From Glaciihabitans sp. (GTDB lineage Bacteria; Actinomycetota; Actinomycetes; Actinomycetales; Microbacteriaceae): DNA of 64,000 nt. The stretch is from NCBI GenBank assembly GCA_025464095.1, contig JAODMF010000004.1:345575-409574 (forward strand), in the 5' to 3' direction. Both the position numbers and the translations under genes were made by a program. The first letter of the stretch is position 1, and every line of letters begins with the position of its first letter. This document shows positions 29,145-37,330 of the stretch, piece after piece. Under the pieces are notes generated by a model, which had not been told where the DNA came from, made no database searches, and worked only from the letters and a program-made list of their open reading frames with translations.

Positions 29145-29762
29145 GTGACTAACTTCCTCGCTTGGATCGGCATCGCGGTCGCCTTCCTCGTCGGCGCGAT
29201 CGGCTGGATATTCGCGGGCGTTGCGAATTCGCGAGCCAAGGCGGCGAACACGGCGGCGGGGGAGTCGAACCGCATCGCCAAGGAGGCGGTCGAGAAGGCT
29301 GACCAGGCGAACCTCATCGCGAAGGATGCCAACCAGCTCAGCGAAGACGCCAATGCCCTGGTCGGTCGCTCGGTCGCCGCTCAGACGGAGGATTGGCACG
29401 TCGACTGGCGAGCGGAGTGGAACGAGGCCGGATCCTTGGTGATCCTCAAGAATCGCGGGCGGGACGCCGCTCTCGATGCGTCGGCCACAGTGTCGGCCAA
29501 GTTGCCGGATAAGAGGGTCTACGCAGTCGAGAAGTGGCCGGACGGTGTACTGCCCAACACAGATGTGACATTGATGGTTACCGACGTTCTAGACGCGCGT
29601 ACACGCCATGAGATCAGGAGCGCCGAGATCATGGACGCGAACCACGGTAGTTCGGTGTTCGTCGTTCCAGGTTCGTTCTTGCTGGTGCTCAAAATCTCGG
29701 TGCGCTGGCGCACGGGCGAAGGCTTCCCGAGGGACCAGGAGATTGAGCTTCACGCGACTTGA
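29145..29762 (+). CDS. Membrane-anchored coiled-coil hypothetical protein of the element
   Basis: 205 residues. An N-terminal membrane helix (about residues 4-27, FLAWIGIAVAFLVGAIGWIF) is followed by a coiled coil of about 50 residues rich in Ala, Lys and Asn (SRAKAANTAAGESNRIAKEA). A beta-rich C-terminal domain follows (about 80-205). It is on the plus strand, opposite to the replication and zinc-finger genes, and is likely accessory cargo. Function unknown. Confidence 0.65.
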   Translation: MTNFLAWIGIAVAFLVGAIGWIFAGVANSRAKAANTAAGESNRIAKEAVEKADQANLIAKDANQLSEDANALVGRSVAAQTEDWHVDWRAEWNEAGSLVILKNRGRDAALDASATVSAKLPDKRVYAVEKWPDGVLPNTDVTLMVTDVLDARTRHEIRSAEIMDANHGSSVFVVPGSFLLVLKISVRWRTGEGFPRDQEIELHAT

Positions 29763-29823
29763 CCTGCGATCTGCTCTTCTCTTAGGTGTCAATTTTTCTA
29801 GACGGTAACCCATCTATACCCCC

Positions 29824-29943
29824 TGACGCTCCTGACGCTGACACCCTACTTCCGCATGTTTCCGGGGATTCTGAGGCGGTCAGAGCGTCAGTTTTTACTA
29901 AGCGTCAATTGACGCACGCTCGAAAACTGACGCTCTTGACGCT
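29824..29943. repeat. Iteron-like array of TGACGCT, candidate replication origin or operator
   Basis: TGACGCT occurs at 29824, 29833, 29928 and 29937; the reverse complement AGCGTCA at 29884 and 29901; TGACGC at 29910. Copies at both edges form pairs nine bases apart, and the two edge pairs frame a central AGCGTCA AT TGACGC palindrome. The last copy runs into the stop of the RepA-like gene. A Rep protein next to direct repeats is the usual origin layout in plasmids and satellites. Confidence 0.6.
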
Positions 29944-31045
29944 CAGAGGATGCGCGTGAACGAGACTGCGGGGCCGGAGTTCTCACGCACGAGGCGGGAC
30001 GACCGGAGGTGTCCCTTCACGGTGTTGCGCGACTGACTCGTGGACGCGATGAGGTCGGACGCAGTTACGGTTGCGCCCAGCTCGACGTGCTCCGTTACCC
30101 ACCGGTCGGAGCGCGTAAGCGAGTCGCCCGCGTGCCAGTCGAGGTAAGCGCCGCCCTCCTTCGAGGCGATTCGAAGGCCGCGGATCGTCAGGCGCACGTC
30201 GTCCTTCTGCTTGCCCTCGTGCTCTTCCTCGGTCGAGATTGCTACCCATTCCTGCCCCGGTAGACCGTTCACGGCGTGGCCCCGATCGGCCCACATCGTA
30301 ATCACGGTGTCAACGTTGCTCGGGAGTGTGCTGTCGCCGCGCGACTTCGGCGCGGTGGTGTTCTCTGTCTCGCCGTTCGGGTGGTGGAGGAGCAGCTTCG
30401 CGGCATCCGGTGCAATCTCCTTCACGCGGTTCACTACCTCAGCCGCCAGGGCGGGCTTGACCTCATCCGCGATGCCGCTGACCGACGAGTAGGTGTCGAT
30501 AATCACGAGCGCGGGTTGCAGTCGATTGGCCACGAGCTTGATGTCGGACAAACTCGCATCGTTCGAGAGGTTGCCGCCCTTGTAGATGACGGTGTTGGCC
30601 TTGATCAGTTCGGGGTCGACGCCGTTCGCGGAGCACCAGGTGATGCGCTTCACGATGCCCGCGAGCCTTCGCCAAGGATGAACATGACCTTGCCACTCCG
30701 GATGCGGCGGCCCAAAAATGAGTCCAGGCCGCCAGCAATCGAGAAACCGAGAGCCATGGCAAGCATCGACTTGCCGACGTTTCGCTTGGCGACGAGCAGA
30801 GCCGTCTCGCCGAACGCGATGAGGTCGGGCAAGAGCCAAGGCGTGTCGGCCAGGTCTTCCAGCTCGTCCCAGCTCACGACGCCGCCGAGGCCGTCGTACG
30901 CTTCGGCGGCGATGATGCGGTCGGCCTCCGAGTCGGCCCGCTTGAATGCGAGTCGCTGCGCAAGGAGGTCGGCGGCGGGCGCGACAGGATCCGCGTTCAG
31001 CGCCTCGACGCGGGCCTCGTCGGCCTCCTTTCCTGCGTGCGTCAC
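29943..31045 (-). pseudogene. RepA-like AAA ATPase/helicase, frameshifted near 30665
   Basis: Together the two parts encode about 365 residues of a RecA-fold ATPase as in plasmid RepA and phage replication helicases. Part one (31045 to about 30670) has the Walker A VAKRNVGKS at residues 85-93 and ends GKVMFILGEG, then stops at 30650. Part two (about 30668 to 29943) continues LAGIVKRITWCSANGVDPEL, with Walker B ALVIIDTYSSV, LLLHHPNGE and a winged-helix C-terminus (TASDLIASTSQSRNTVKGHL). Loss of one base in GGCGAAGGCTCGCGGGC accounts for the change. It could be a sequencing error, a real lesion or, less likely, a -1 frameshift. The start overlaps the preceding gene (ATGA). Confidence 0.75.
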
Positions 31046-31482
31046 TCGCTCGTAGTAAGCGCGGCCTGCGGGCCCATGCCTTCGGCGTAGTTGTCGGGCG
31101 GCATGATGGTGAACTGCGCGCTAGGGTGCTCGGCTCGGTAGGCTTCGATGTCGATTTCGGATGCGAACAACTCCCAGAGCGCGTCGTCGAATACGGCGTC
31201 GCCAACGCCAAGCCGACGCCCTCCTTCGATCCACTGCTCGCGCGCGTCGGGCGCAGGCACGGCAATCGAGGCGATGCCTCGCGCGGCTGCGAACTTGGCG
31301 CCGCGAGCAGACTCAATCGAATCCTCGACATGGAGCGGTGACCAGTCGAAGGCGGGTTCGCCGTCAAGGTCTGCGAGGGCCGCGAACAGGTCAGCGACAT
31401 CCGCATCCGAATTCGTGTCAAGTACCGCGTTGAACAAGTCGTCGGTGAAAAGGTTCGCGAGCTCGGCCGCGTCGGAACTCAT
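31042..31482 (-). CDS. Acidic hypothetical protein, coupled to the RepA-like gene
   Basis: 146 residues, acidic, mostly helical (LANLFTDDLFNAVLDTNSDADVADLFAALADLD). No family recognised. It overlaps its neighbours by ATGA at both ends, so it is cotranslated with the replication ATPase and may be a loader or accessory replication protein; that is inferred from position. Confidence 0.65.
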   Translation of the reverse strand: MSSDAAELANLFTDDLFNAVLDTNSDADVADLFAALADLDGEPAFDWSPLHVEDSIESARGAKFAAARGIASIAVPAPDAREQWIEGGRRLGVGDAVFDDALWELFASEIDIEAYRAEHPSAQFTIMPPDNYAEGMGPQAALTTSE

Positions 31483-31850
31483 CGCTCGGCCCCATTCAGG
31501 ACCGTTGCGATGGCTACCAATTCGTGCGTGATCAGGTCAATGCTCTTCCGTACATCGTCGCCGCCTTCGTGAAGCCTGCGCGCGAGGCTGTCAAGGTCGG
31601 TGCTGTCCTGCCCTACGCCGATCATGCGGGCTGCGACTTGCATAGTCAGTGCGTCGTAGCGGTCGGGGTCTTCGGCCACGCTCGTGCAGCGCGGAAGGTC
31701 ACGACCAGCGCGTAGGTCGAATCCGGCGGGCACCCATTGGGGTGTGCCATCCTCGCCGCTATAGAAGCCGATCACGGGAAGGGGTTTCGGGGTGTTGGTC
31801 CCGAACATTCCGACCAGCTTGCCGGTGCTCAGGTAGAAGCGTTTTGTCAC
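31479..31850 (-). CDS. Hypothetical element protein, first gene of the replication operon
   Basis: About 123 residues from GTG 31850 (MTKRFYLSTGKLVGMFG); the frame is open further upstream, but that part overlaps the terminator at 31924-31951. An ATG at 31808 is an alternative. The C-terminal part is helical (DDVRKSIDLITHELVAIATVL). No domain recognised. It ends in the ATGA that starts the next gene. Confidence 0.6.
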   Translation of the reverse strand: MTKRFYLSTGKLVGMFGTNTPKPLPVIGFYSGEDGTPQWVPAGFDLRAGRDLPRCTSVAEDPDRYDALTMQVAARMIGVGQDSTDLDSLARRLHEGGDDVRKSIDLITHELVAIATVLNGAER

Positions 31851-31923
31851 TGTGTAGACTCGTTTCGGTGGTGGAATTGCGCTGACTTTCGACGGTGCGC
31901 CCGTTCCCGTTTGAACTAGAAAA

Positions 31924-31956
31924 GCCCCCCGACCGGAGAGTCGAGGGGCTTTTTTC
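31924..31956. terminator. Bidirectional hairpin terminator
   Basis: AGCCCCCCGAC (31924-31934) pairs with GTCGAGGGGCT (31941-31951) with one mismatch; AAAA precedes and TTTTTT follows. It insulates the integrase-side genes from the replication operon. Confidence 0.75.
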
Positions 31957-32025
31957 AAAGTCTCTAGCGTCCGATCCGGGATGCATTAATCACGCTACAG
32001 GTTTCTAGATCTAGATCAAGAAAAC

Positions 32026-32060
32026 GCAAAACGCCCCGACTCCTTAGGGATGTCGGGGCG
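32026..32060 (-). terminator. Terminator of the small-gene transcript
   Basis: CGCCCCGAC (32032-32040) pairs with GTCGGGGCG (32052-32060); on the minus strand the hairpin is followed by TTTTGCGTTTT. It ends the transcript of the genes at 32384-32074. Confidence 0.75.
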
Positions 32061-32073
32061 CTTCTAGTGGGGT

Positions 32074-32217
32074 CTAATTCCCGTTTTCGTCCTTTGCTTC
32101 GAGGTTACTAATCCGACGTTCGAGCTTGAGGATACGGTCGAGTAGGCCGATGATCACCTCGCCCTCCGCTCCTTTGCGCGACGCCGCCACGTTGCGAATC
32201 TCCTGATCTGTAATCAC
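32074..32217 (-). CDS. Small coiled-coil protein of the element
   Basis: 47 residues from GTG 32217 (MITDQEIRNVAASRKGAEGE), with a leucine-zipper-like C-terminus (VIIGLLDRILKLERRISNLEAKD). Its start overlaps the stop of the upstream gene in a GTGA. A strong terminator follows. No family recognised. Confidence 0.6.
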   Translation of the reverse strand: MITDQEIRNVAASRKGAEGEVIIGLLDRILKLERRISNLEAKDENGN

Positions 32218-32384
32218 GCCCAGACCTGCCCGTCCGAATCGGTGATGCGCGCCTCTTTGCCCGTGGACGCCGCGAGCCTCGCCGCCAACTCACGAGCGGC
32301 GAACAGGTCGTTGTGGTTGCCCATGAACGGGTACCAGCCGTGCTTGCCGTTCAGCTCGACTGTGTAATCGAAGGTGATGCTCAT
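32214..32384 (-). CDS. Small hypothetical element protein
   Basis: 56 residues from ATG 32384 (MSITFDYTVELNGKHGWYPF). It looks like a compact alpha/beta protein (AARELAARLAASTGKEARITDSDGQVW). A weak GAGAGA ribosome site precedes it. It is coupled to the 47-residue gene downstream. Confidence 0.6.
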   Translation of the reverse strand: MSITFDYTVELNGKHGWYPFMGNHNDLFAARELAARLAASTGKEARITDSDGQVWA

Positions 32385-32420
32385 GCTTTTCTCTCTTCTC
32401 TCGGGTGGTGATAGTGGGAG

Positions 32421-32489
32421 TACCCCCGGCGAGACTTGAACTCGCAGGCCTTTGCGTAGGAAGCGCGGCGTCATCCAATGATCGGGGGC
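32421..32489 (-). tRNA. tRNA-like sequence of the element, anticodon uncertain
   Basis: On the minus strand the acceptor arms GCCCCCG and CGGGGGT pair over 7 bp (one G:U), followed by A. The T-arm GCGAG-TTCAAGT-CTCGC is perfect. The D-arm is too short, and the anticodon stem pairs only over 3 bp (GCG/CGC, loop CTTCCTA), giving UCC (Gly) or, with a shifted loop, CCU (Arg). At 69 bases it is either a degenerate phage tRNA or a tRNA-like remnant. Confidence 0.4.
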
Positions 32490-32504
32490 AGGTGGTGGAG
32501 CAGG

Positions 32505-33974
32505 TTAGATGCGGCGTATTGCGATGCGCTCCGGCCCCTCGCGCACGACGACTACCTCGGCGGTTCCGTCCGGTAGGTGCTCGATCTTCAACTTGCGGGC
32601 GATGGACGCGGGATGGATCTTTACGTCAAGGAGGGCGCGCACCAGGGCGCGCTGATCCTCAAGGGTCATGCCGCCCCAAACCTCCTTGAACCGAGCGCCG
32701 AGTGCCGCGCCGCTCGGCGCTCCCTCTAGTAGCGCGGCGGCGATTGCTTGTACTGCCGCCGACCCCGCGCCGCGAACATCCGCAATGCGTGTGTCGACAA
32801 GCTCGATCTGCTCAGCGAAGGAGGCGAGGGACGCGCGCACCCGCGCCTTGTTCGCACCAGGAAGGAGGTAGAGGTCTTGTGCCGCGTCGCGCTGGCGCTC
32901 GAGTTCGGCACGCTGCAAGAGCATGGCGCTAACCGCGCCGTCTCCTTCCGCTGCGCCGTCTCCGCGCGCCAGGCGCGCCATGAGCGCGGGCACGATTTCG
33001 GTGATCATCTGCGCATCGACATCGGCGGCCTTGACGGAGGGATGCGTGCGCCCGTCCACCGCGCCGAGGCCATTGTTAGCCGCTGTGCATCGGTAGATGC
33101 CATCCTTCTGCGCCTGAAAGCGCAGGGGTGCTCCACAGACGCCGCACCTTGCGACGCCGCCTGAGGCGAGGTGCTGTGGCCTGCGGCCTATTGGCTGCGA
33201 CGAGCTAGTCAGGATCGCATTAACGGCTTCGTGATCCTCGCGCGAAACGATAGCGGGGTGCTCGGTCAGTTCGAATTTCTCGCCCGCCTCCGTCATTGCG
33301 AGTGCGGCGTTGCGTGGCCGGGTGAGGATCTTGCGCACGATGACATAGCTCCACTGTTGCGCCCTGACCGGTGGGACGCCCGAGGTCATGAACATCTTTA
33401 CCACCGCGTAGGTGCTCGCCCCGCTGAGTACGAGTCGGTGCCCGGCGCGCACAAGCTCGGCCTCAGCCTCTATGAGGGAGCTCCGGTCGGTCGTGAAGCC
33501 GAACGGGCGAGGCCCGCCGATGTCCTTGCCTTCGAGCCGTCTACGCACGACGGAGGCGGCGACGCGCTCGGATTTGACCTGACTCTCGTACTGCGCGATT
33601 CCGGCCGTGATGGTCGACATGAGCGCGCCGCCTGCGGTGGCCGGGTCGACAAGCCCACCTGCAATCGTGTGCCACTTGACTCCCGCCTTCGCGCAGGCGA
33701 CTTGGAATCCGATCTTCTCGACGGCGTCGCGGGCGAGTCGGTCGTCAGCTACAGCTAACACAATGTCGACCCGCTTAGTCTTGATGGCATGCTGCAAAGC
33801 GATCCAGTCAGGGCGGGCTTTGCCCCCGTACGCCGAGATATTGTCGTCGGCGTATCGCGCGACCACCTCGTACCCCTCGCGGGCGGCAAGTTCTTCGCAA
33901 CGGCGGATTTGGTCGGCGGTCGCGGCAACGTCGGGGTTGTCGCTGATTCGGGCATAAATGGCGGCGCGGAGCAT
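32505..33974 (-). CDS. Large serine recombinase (integrase)
   Basis: 489 residues. The resolvase domain begins YARISDN with nucleophile S11, then DDRLARD (about residue 90) and [16 protein letters not shown]. The recombinase domain follows, with PFGF at about residue 165, then a zinc ribbon starting [10 protein letters not shown] at about 276 and continuing to YRC. A C-terminal helical region completes it. The start [11 protein letters not shown] at 33974 shares the CATG tetramer with the new recO ATG on the other strand. The gene lies 13 bases from attR, as expected for the enzyme that integrated this element at recO. Confidence 0.93.
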   Translation of the reverse strand: MLRAAIYARISDNPDVAATADQIRRCEELAAREGYEVVARYADDNISAYGGKARPDWIALQHAIKTKRVDIVLAVADDRLARDAVEKIGFQVACAKAGVKWHTIAGGLVDPATAGGALMSTITAGIAQYESQVKSERVAASVVRRRLEGKDIGGPRPFGFTTDRSSLIEAEAELVRAGHRLVLSGASTYAVVKMFMTSGVPPVRAQQWSYVIVRKILTRPRNAALAMTEAGEKFELTEHPAIVSREDHEAVNAILTSSSQPIGRRPQHLASGGVARCGVCGAPLRFQAQKDGIYRCTAANNGLGAVDGRTHPSVKAADVDAQMITEIVPALMARLARGDGAAEGDGAVSAMLLQRAELERQRDAAQDLYLLPGANKARVRASLASFAEQIELVDTRIADVRGAGSAAVQAIAAALLEGAPSGAALGARFKEVWGGMTLEDQRALVRALLDVKIHPASIARKLKIEHLPDGTAEVVVVREGPERIAIRRI

Positions 33975-34713
33975 GGTGCCTAAGTTGTATCGTGACGAAG
34001 CTGTTGTGCTGCGCACGCACAAGCTCGGCGAAGCGGACCGCATCGTGACCATGCTGAGCCGATCGCACGGCAAGATTCGGGCCGTTGCCAAGGGGGTGCG
34101 GCGTACGGCATCCAAGTTCGGTGCGCGCCTGGAGCCATTCATGGTCGCCGACGTGCAGCTCTACGAGGGCCGCACCCTCGATATCATCACGCAGGCAGAG
34201 TCCCTTGGCTCCTACGGCGCCGAGATCGCCTCCGATTACGCGAGCTACACCGCCGCGACGGTCATGGTCGAGACGGCCGACAAGGTGACGGATGACGACG
34301 GCAGCCTGCAGCAATACCTGCTGCTGGTCGGCGCCCTGCGTTCGCTCTCGCGGGCGGAACACCACGCCTCACTCACGCTGGATTCGTACCTGTTGCGCGC
34401 GCTTTCCATCGCCGGCTGGGCGCCGAGTTTCGTGGACTGCGCAGTCACCGGAGCGCCCGGTCCGCACACCGCTTTCGTCGTACAGCTGGGTGGAGTCGTC
34501 GCCGATACCGTGGCACCGCCCGGGGCCCCACGCCTCGACCGCGCGACGCTCGACCTGCTCGCCTCCCTGCTCGCGGGTGACTGGGACGCCGCGGAGTCGT
34601 CCGAGGAACGCGCTCGCAGCCAGGCCAGCGGCGTCGTCGCCGCCTACGTGCAGTTCCACCTCGAACGCAGCCTCCGGTCGCTGCAGCACGTCGACCGGAC
34701 GGTGCATTCGTGA
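33973..34713 (+). CDS. recO: DNA repair protein RecO with an element-supplied start
   Basis: RecO loads RecA with RecF/RecR in gap repair; 246 residues. The OB-fold N-terminus ([34 protein letters not shown]) and helical C-terminal domain are intact. The native start MPLYRDEA is split off at 23916; here the reading frame begins [10 protein letters not shown], with the first five codons supplied by element DNA and the rest from the host after the 17-bp core. Starts at ATG 33958, ATG 33973 or GTG 33976 are all in frame. The gene overlaps uppS by four bases. Which promoter drives it in this state is not visible. Confidence 0.93.
   Translation: MVPKLYRDEAVVLRTHKLGEADRIVTMLSRSHGKIRAVAKGVRRTASKFGARLEPFMVADVQLYEGRTLDIITQAESLGSYGAEIASDYASYTAATVMVETADKVTDDDGSLQQYLLLVGALRSLSRAEHHASLTLDSYLLRALSIAGWAPSFVDCAVTGAPGPHTAFVVQLGGVVADTVAPPGAPRLDRATLDLLASLLAGDWDAAESSEERARSQASGVVAAYVQFHLERSLRSLQHVDRTVHS
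33988..34004 (+). other. Right attachment site core (attR)
   Basis: TATCGTGACGAAGCTGT, the second copy of the 17-bp direct repeat flanking the element; it encodes YRDEA plus two bases of RecO. The preceding GTGCC also matches the left side, but the bases between differ. Confidence 0.85.
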
Positions 34714-35513
34714 GCCCCGCGGCGAAAACCCACCGCGACGCGGTCGACTTCAAACCTCTCGACTGGACCGGTCTCTACCCGCCGGCGTTGCCGGCATCCG
34801 CCGTTCCCGAGCACGTCGCCCTCGTCATGGACGGCAACGGGCGCTGGGCGAACGGCCGCGGCCTCCCGCGTATCGAGGGACATCGGGCGGGGGAGGCGTC
34901 GCTGCTCGATGTCGTGGCCGGCGCCATCCAGATCGGTGTCAAACATCTCAGCGTGTACGCCTTCTCAACTGAGAACTGGAAACGCTCACCCGATGAGGTG
35001 CGCTTCCTCATGGGGTTCAACCGTGACGTCCTGCACCGCAGGCGCGACCAGCTCAACGAGTGGGGCGTGAAGGTGCGCTGGGCGGGGCGGCGTCCACGAC
35101 TCTGGGCATCCGTCATCAAAGAACTCGAGTTCGCCGAGCGCCTCACGCGGGGTAACAGCGTGCTCACGCTGACCATGTGCATCAATTACGGCGGCCGCAA
35201 CGAGATCACGGATGCCGTGCGCAGCCTGGCGACGGAGGTCGCGGCGGGCAGGCTGAAGCCGTCCGGTATCACGGAGAAAAGCATCCAGCGCGCCCTGTAC
35301 GAGCCGGACCTGCCAGACGTCGACCTGTTCGTCCGCAGCTCGGGAGAACAGCGGACAAGCAATTTCATGTTGTGGCAGAGCGCGTACGCGGAGATGGTTT
35401 TCCTCGACACGCTCTGGCCGGACTTCACGCGCGAGCAGCTGTGGGAGGCTGTTGCTCTTTACGCCGCGAGAAATCGTCGCTTTGGCGGCGCTATCGACGC
35501 TCCGTCAACCTAG
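34710..35513 (+). CDS. uppS: Isoprenyl (undecaprenyl) diphosphate synthase
   Basis: Cis-prenyltransferase making the lipid carrier for cell-wall synthesis; 267 residues. The catalytic motif is VMDGNGRWA (D41), followed by [16 protein letters not shown] and the C-terminal [27 protein letters not shown] 34710 overlaps the recO stop (GTGA). The recO-uppS pair is conserved in Actinobacteria. Confidence 0.95.
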   Translation: MSPAAKTHRDAVDFKPLDWTGLYPPALPASAVPEHVALVMDGNGRWANGRGLPRIEGHRAGEASLLDVVAGAIQIGVKHLSVYAFSTENWKRSPDEVRFLMGFNRDVLHRRRDQLNEWGVKVRWAGRRPRLWASVIKELEFAERLTRGNSVLTLTMCINYGGRNEITDAVRSLATEVAAGRLKPSGITEKSIQRALYEPDLPDVDLFVRSSGEQRTSNFMLWQSAYAEMVFLDTLWPDFTREQLWEAVALYAARNRRFGGAIDAPST

Positions 35514-35523
35514 GGGAACAATC

Positions 35524-36357
35524 ATGCGAAAACGAAACTACGCGGGACTCGTCACGTTCATCATCTTCCTGCTGGTCGTAGTGGCCACCGCGGGCGCGGT
35601 CGTGTATTTCGGTACCAAGACGGGCATGCAGCTGGGGGGAAAGGCGGTGGTCACGGGCGTTGCGGACACCGCGAAGTCGCCGTTCTACGCCCAGACCGGA
35701 TGGATTCGCAATAACTCGCCCTGGCCCGTGACGATCACCGGTGTATCGGTGAACGGCAAGAACTTCGCCGGGGTGCCCGAGGTTTACCTCGTCGACCAGC
35801 AGCCGGCGGCCCCGTCCTCCGGGAAGAAGCCGTCGTGGGCGACCACTCCGCTGACGCTGCCGCTCACGCTCCCGGGCAGCAAGCTGTACTACCTCGGTTT
35901 CGGGGTGACCGCGGCCGATGGCCAGGTCGCGAGCTTCACTACGGTCACGTTGACCTTCAAGGGGCCCCTGCCGCTGTCGTTCACCACGTCCGAGTCGGAC
36001 GTCGTCGTCGCGACCCAGGCGCTCGACCTGCCGGTCGGTCTCGTCGCGACCGATCCGGCGGCCAGTCCCGACTCGCTCGACGCGTACATTGTCGCCGTGC
36101 GCAATGCGCTGCACAGTCACAACCCGGATATCGTGCAGAACACGATGGGCCCGGGCACGACGAAGCAGGCCGCGTCCGCCTTCCTCAAGTCGCAGAAGGG
36201 CTATAAGACGGCATTCAACGTGCAGGCGCTCGCCGTGAACCAGGACCCAACGACGCAGAGCCTCGTGTTCTACGACAAGAAGCCGGCGAACGGTCTCGGC
36301 AAATTCACCGCCCACTGGAGCGATTACCGCTGGAGTATCACGCTCGATAAGAAGTAG
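35524..36357 (+). CDS. Membrane-anchored hypothetical protein
   Basis: 277 residues, family not recognised. After a short basic N-terminus (MRKRNYAG) there is one membrane helix (about 8-30), then an extracytoplasmic beta-rich region (GWIRNNSPWPVTITGVSVNG) and a C-terminal domain of about 90 residues. An AGGGGAA ribosome site precedes the ATG, ten bases after uppS. Its 3' end overlaps the convergent LysR gene by 20 bases. Confidence 0.75.
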   Translation: MRKRNYAGLVTFIIFLLVVVATAGAVVYFGTKTGMQLGGKAVVTGVADTAKSPFYAQTGWIRNNSPWPVTITGVSVNGKNFAGVPEVYLVDQQPAAPSSGKKPSWATTPLTLPLTLPGSKLYYLGFGVTAADGQVASFTTVTLTFKGPLPLSFTTSESDVVVATQALDLPVGLVATDPAASPDSLDAYIVAVRNALHSHNPDIVQNTMGPGTTKQAASAFLKSQKGYKTAFNVQALAVNQDPTTQSLVFYDKKPANGLGKFTAHWSDYRWSITLDKK

Positions 36358-37306
36358 CCGACCCTCGCTCGGCGCGGTGGAGGCCCCAGTCGTCGCCGCC
36401 GAGTTCGCGTAGCGTCGCGATCGTTGCCGAGAGGCTCGGAACGCGCTCCGCACCGGACTGTGACACGAGTTGGATGCTGCGGGTGCTGCCCGGGGAGGTC
36501 GCGCGGATCGTCGCGCCGGCAGGCAGCGCCGCGGTCGCGAGTGCGAGGCGCGGGAGCAGGGCGACGCCCAGCCCACTGGCGACCAGGTGCAGCACGGCGA
36601 CGGCGTTGTCCGTCTCGTAGTCGATCACGGGAGGGAAGCCTGCCGCCTCGCAGACCGTCAGCAGGTGCCCGCGGCAGAGCGGGCATCCGGCGATCCAGCG
36701 CTCGCTCGCGAGATCGGCGACGTTGACGCCGTCGGTGAGGGCGAGCGGATGCGCGCTCGGCAGGGCGAGCACGACTTCCTCGCCGAACAGCGGCGTGAGC
36801 GAGAGTCCGGTCGCGAGGTCGCGGTGGGGATCGGCGCGGTCGCCTGGATAACTGAAGGTGATCGCGAGGTCGATGGCGCCATCCCGGAGCATTGCGACCG
36901 CCTCGGGCGGCTCGGCCTCGATGTAGGTGACGACGATGCCGGGATGCCGGGTCGCCATGGTGCCGAGCAGGCGCGGAACGATTGTGGATGATGCGGTCGG
37001 GAACGCAGCGACCCGAGCGGTTCCGGTGCGCAGTCCCGCGAGCTCGGCGAGCTCGCCCGCCGCGGCATCCAGGGCAGAGGAGATGGCGACAGCGTGCCGC
37101 GCGAGCAACTGTCCGGCTTCGGTGAGTCGCACTCCGCGACCGGCACGCGTCACCAGCGACAGGCCGAGGCGCGTCTCCGTTCGCTGCAGGTGCTGGCTGA
37201 TCGCGGGCTGGCTGTAGCCCAGAACTCGCGCTGCCCCGGTGATCGACCCGGTCTCGGCGATCGCGCGAACAATGCGCACCGAGTGGAGGTCGAGGTCGGT
37301 ATCCAT
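36338..37306 (-). CDS. LysR-family transcriptional regulator
   Basis: 322 residues. The winged helix-turn-helix is at the N-terminus (LHSVRIVRAIAETGSITGAARVLGYSQPAISQHLQRTE), followed by the effector-binding periplasmic-like domain (from about residue 90). The start MDTDLDLHS at 37306 is supported by TATTCT (37313-37318) exactly six bases upstream. It is divergent from the PLP enzyme at 37388 with 81 bases between, the classic LysR target arrangement. Confidence 0.93.
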   Translation of the reverse strand: MDTDLDLHSVRIVRAIAETGSITGAARVLGYSQPAISQHLQRTETRLGLSLVTRAGRGVRLTEAGQLLARHAVAISSALDAAAGELAELAGLRTGTARVAAFPTASSTIVPRLLGTMATRHPGIVVTYIEAEPPEAVAMLRDGAIDLAITFSYPGDRADPHRDLATGLSLTPLFGEEVVLALPSAHPLALTDGVNVADLASERWIAGCPLCRGHLLTVCEAAGFPPVIDYETDNAVAVLHLVASGLGVALLPRLALATAALPAGATIRATSPGSTRSIQLVSQSGAERVPSLSATIATLRELGGDDWGLHRAERGSATSYRA

Positions 37307-37315
37307 GCAGAAAGA

Positions 37316-37330
37316 ATAACGCTGCGTTAT
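37316..37330. promoter_or_regulatory. LysR operator palindrome
   Basis: ATAACGC T GCGTTAT is a perfect 15-bp palindrome with the LysR T-N11-A spacing (T317, A329). It overlaps the -10 hexamer TATTCT (37313-37318, minus strand) of the lysR gene, so binding would repress lysR and could activate the divergent gene. Confidence 0.65.

Larger units (their letters stand above)
23925..34004. mobile_element. Integrated element of about 10.1 kb in recO (defective prophage or phage satellite)
   Basis: Bounded by the 17-bp direct repeat and carrying a large serine integrase beside attR. Contents from right to left: integrase, a tRNA-like sequence, two small genes, three overlapping genes ending in a frameshifted RepA-like ATPase, an iteron-like array, small zinc-finger genes, HNH nuclease, small-terminase-like gene, broken tape-measure gene, HEPN-type protein. 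Composition differs from the flanks: lower GC, a low density of GGATG/CATCC and no copies of the 98-bp elements. Large terminase, portal body, capsid, lysis and a recognisable repressor are not found. Confidence 0.88.

Noticed and set aside
30650..30672. Programmed -1 frameshift in the RepA-like gene
   Set aside because: There is no slippery heptamer or obvious downstream stem-loop; a one-base deletion is simpler.
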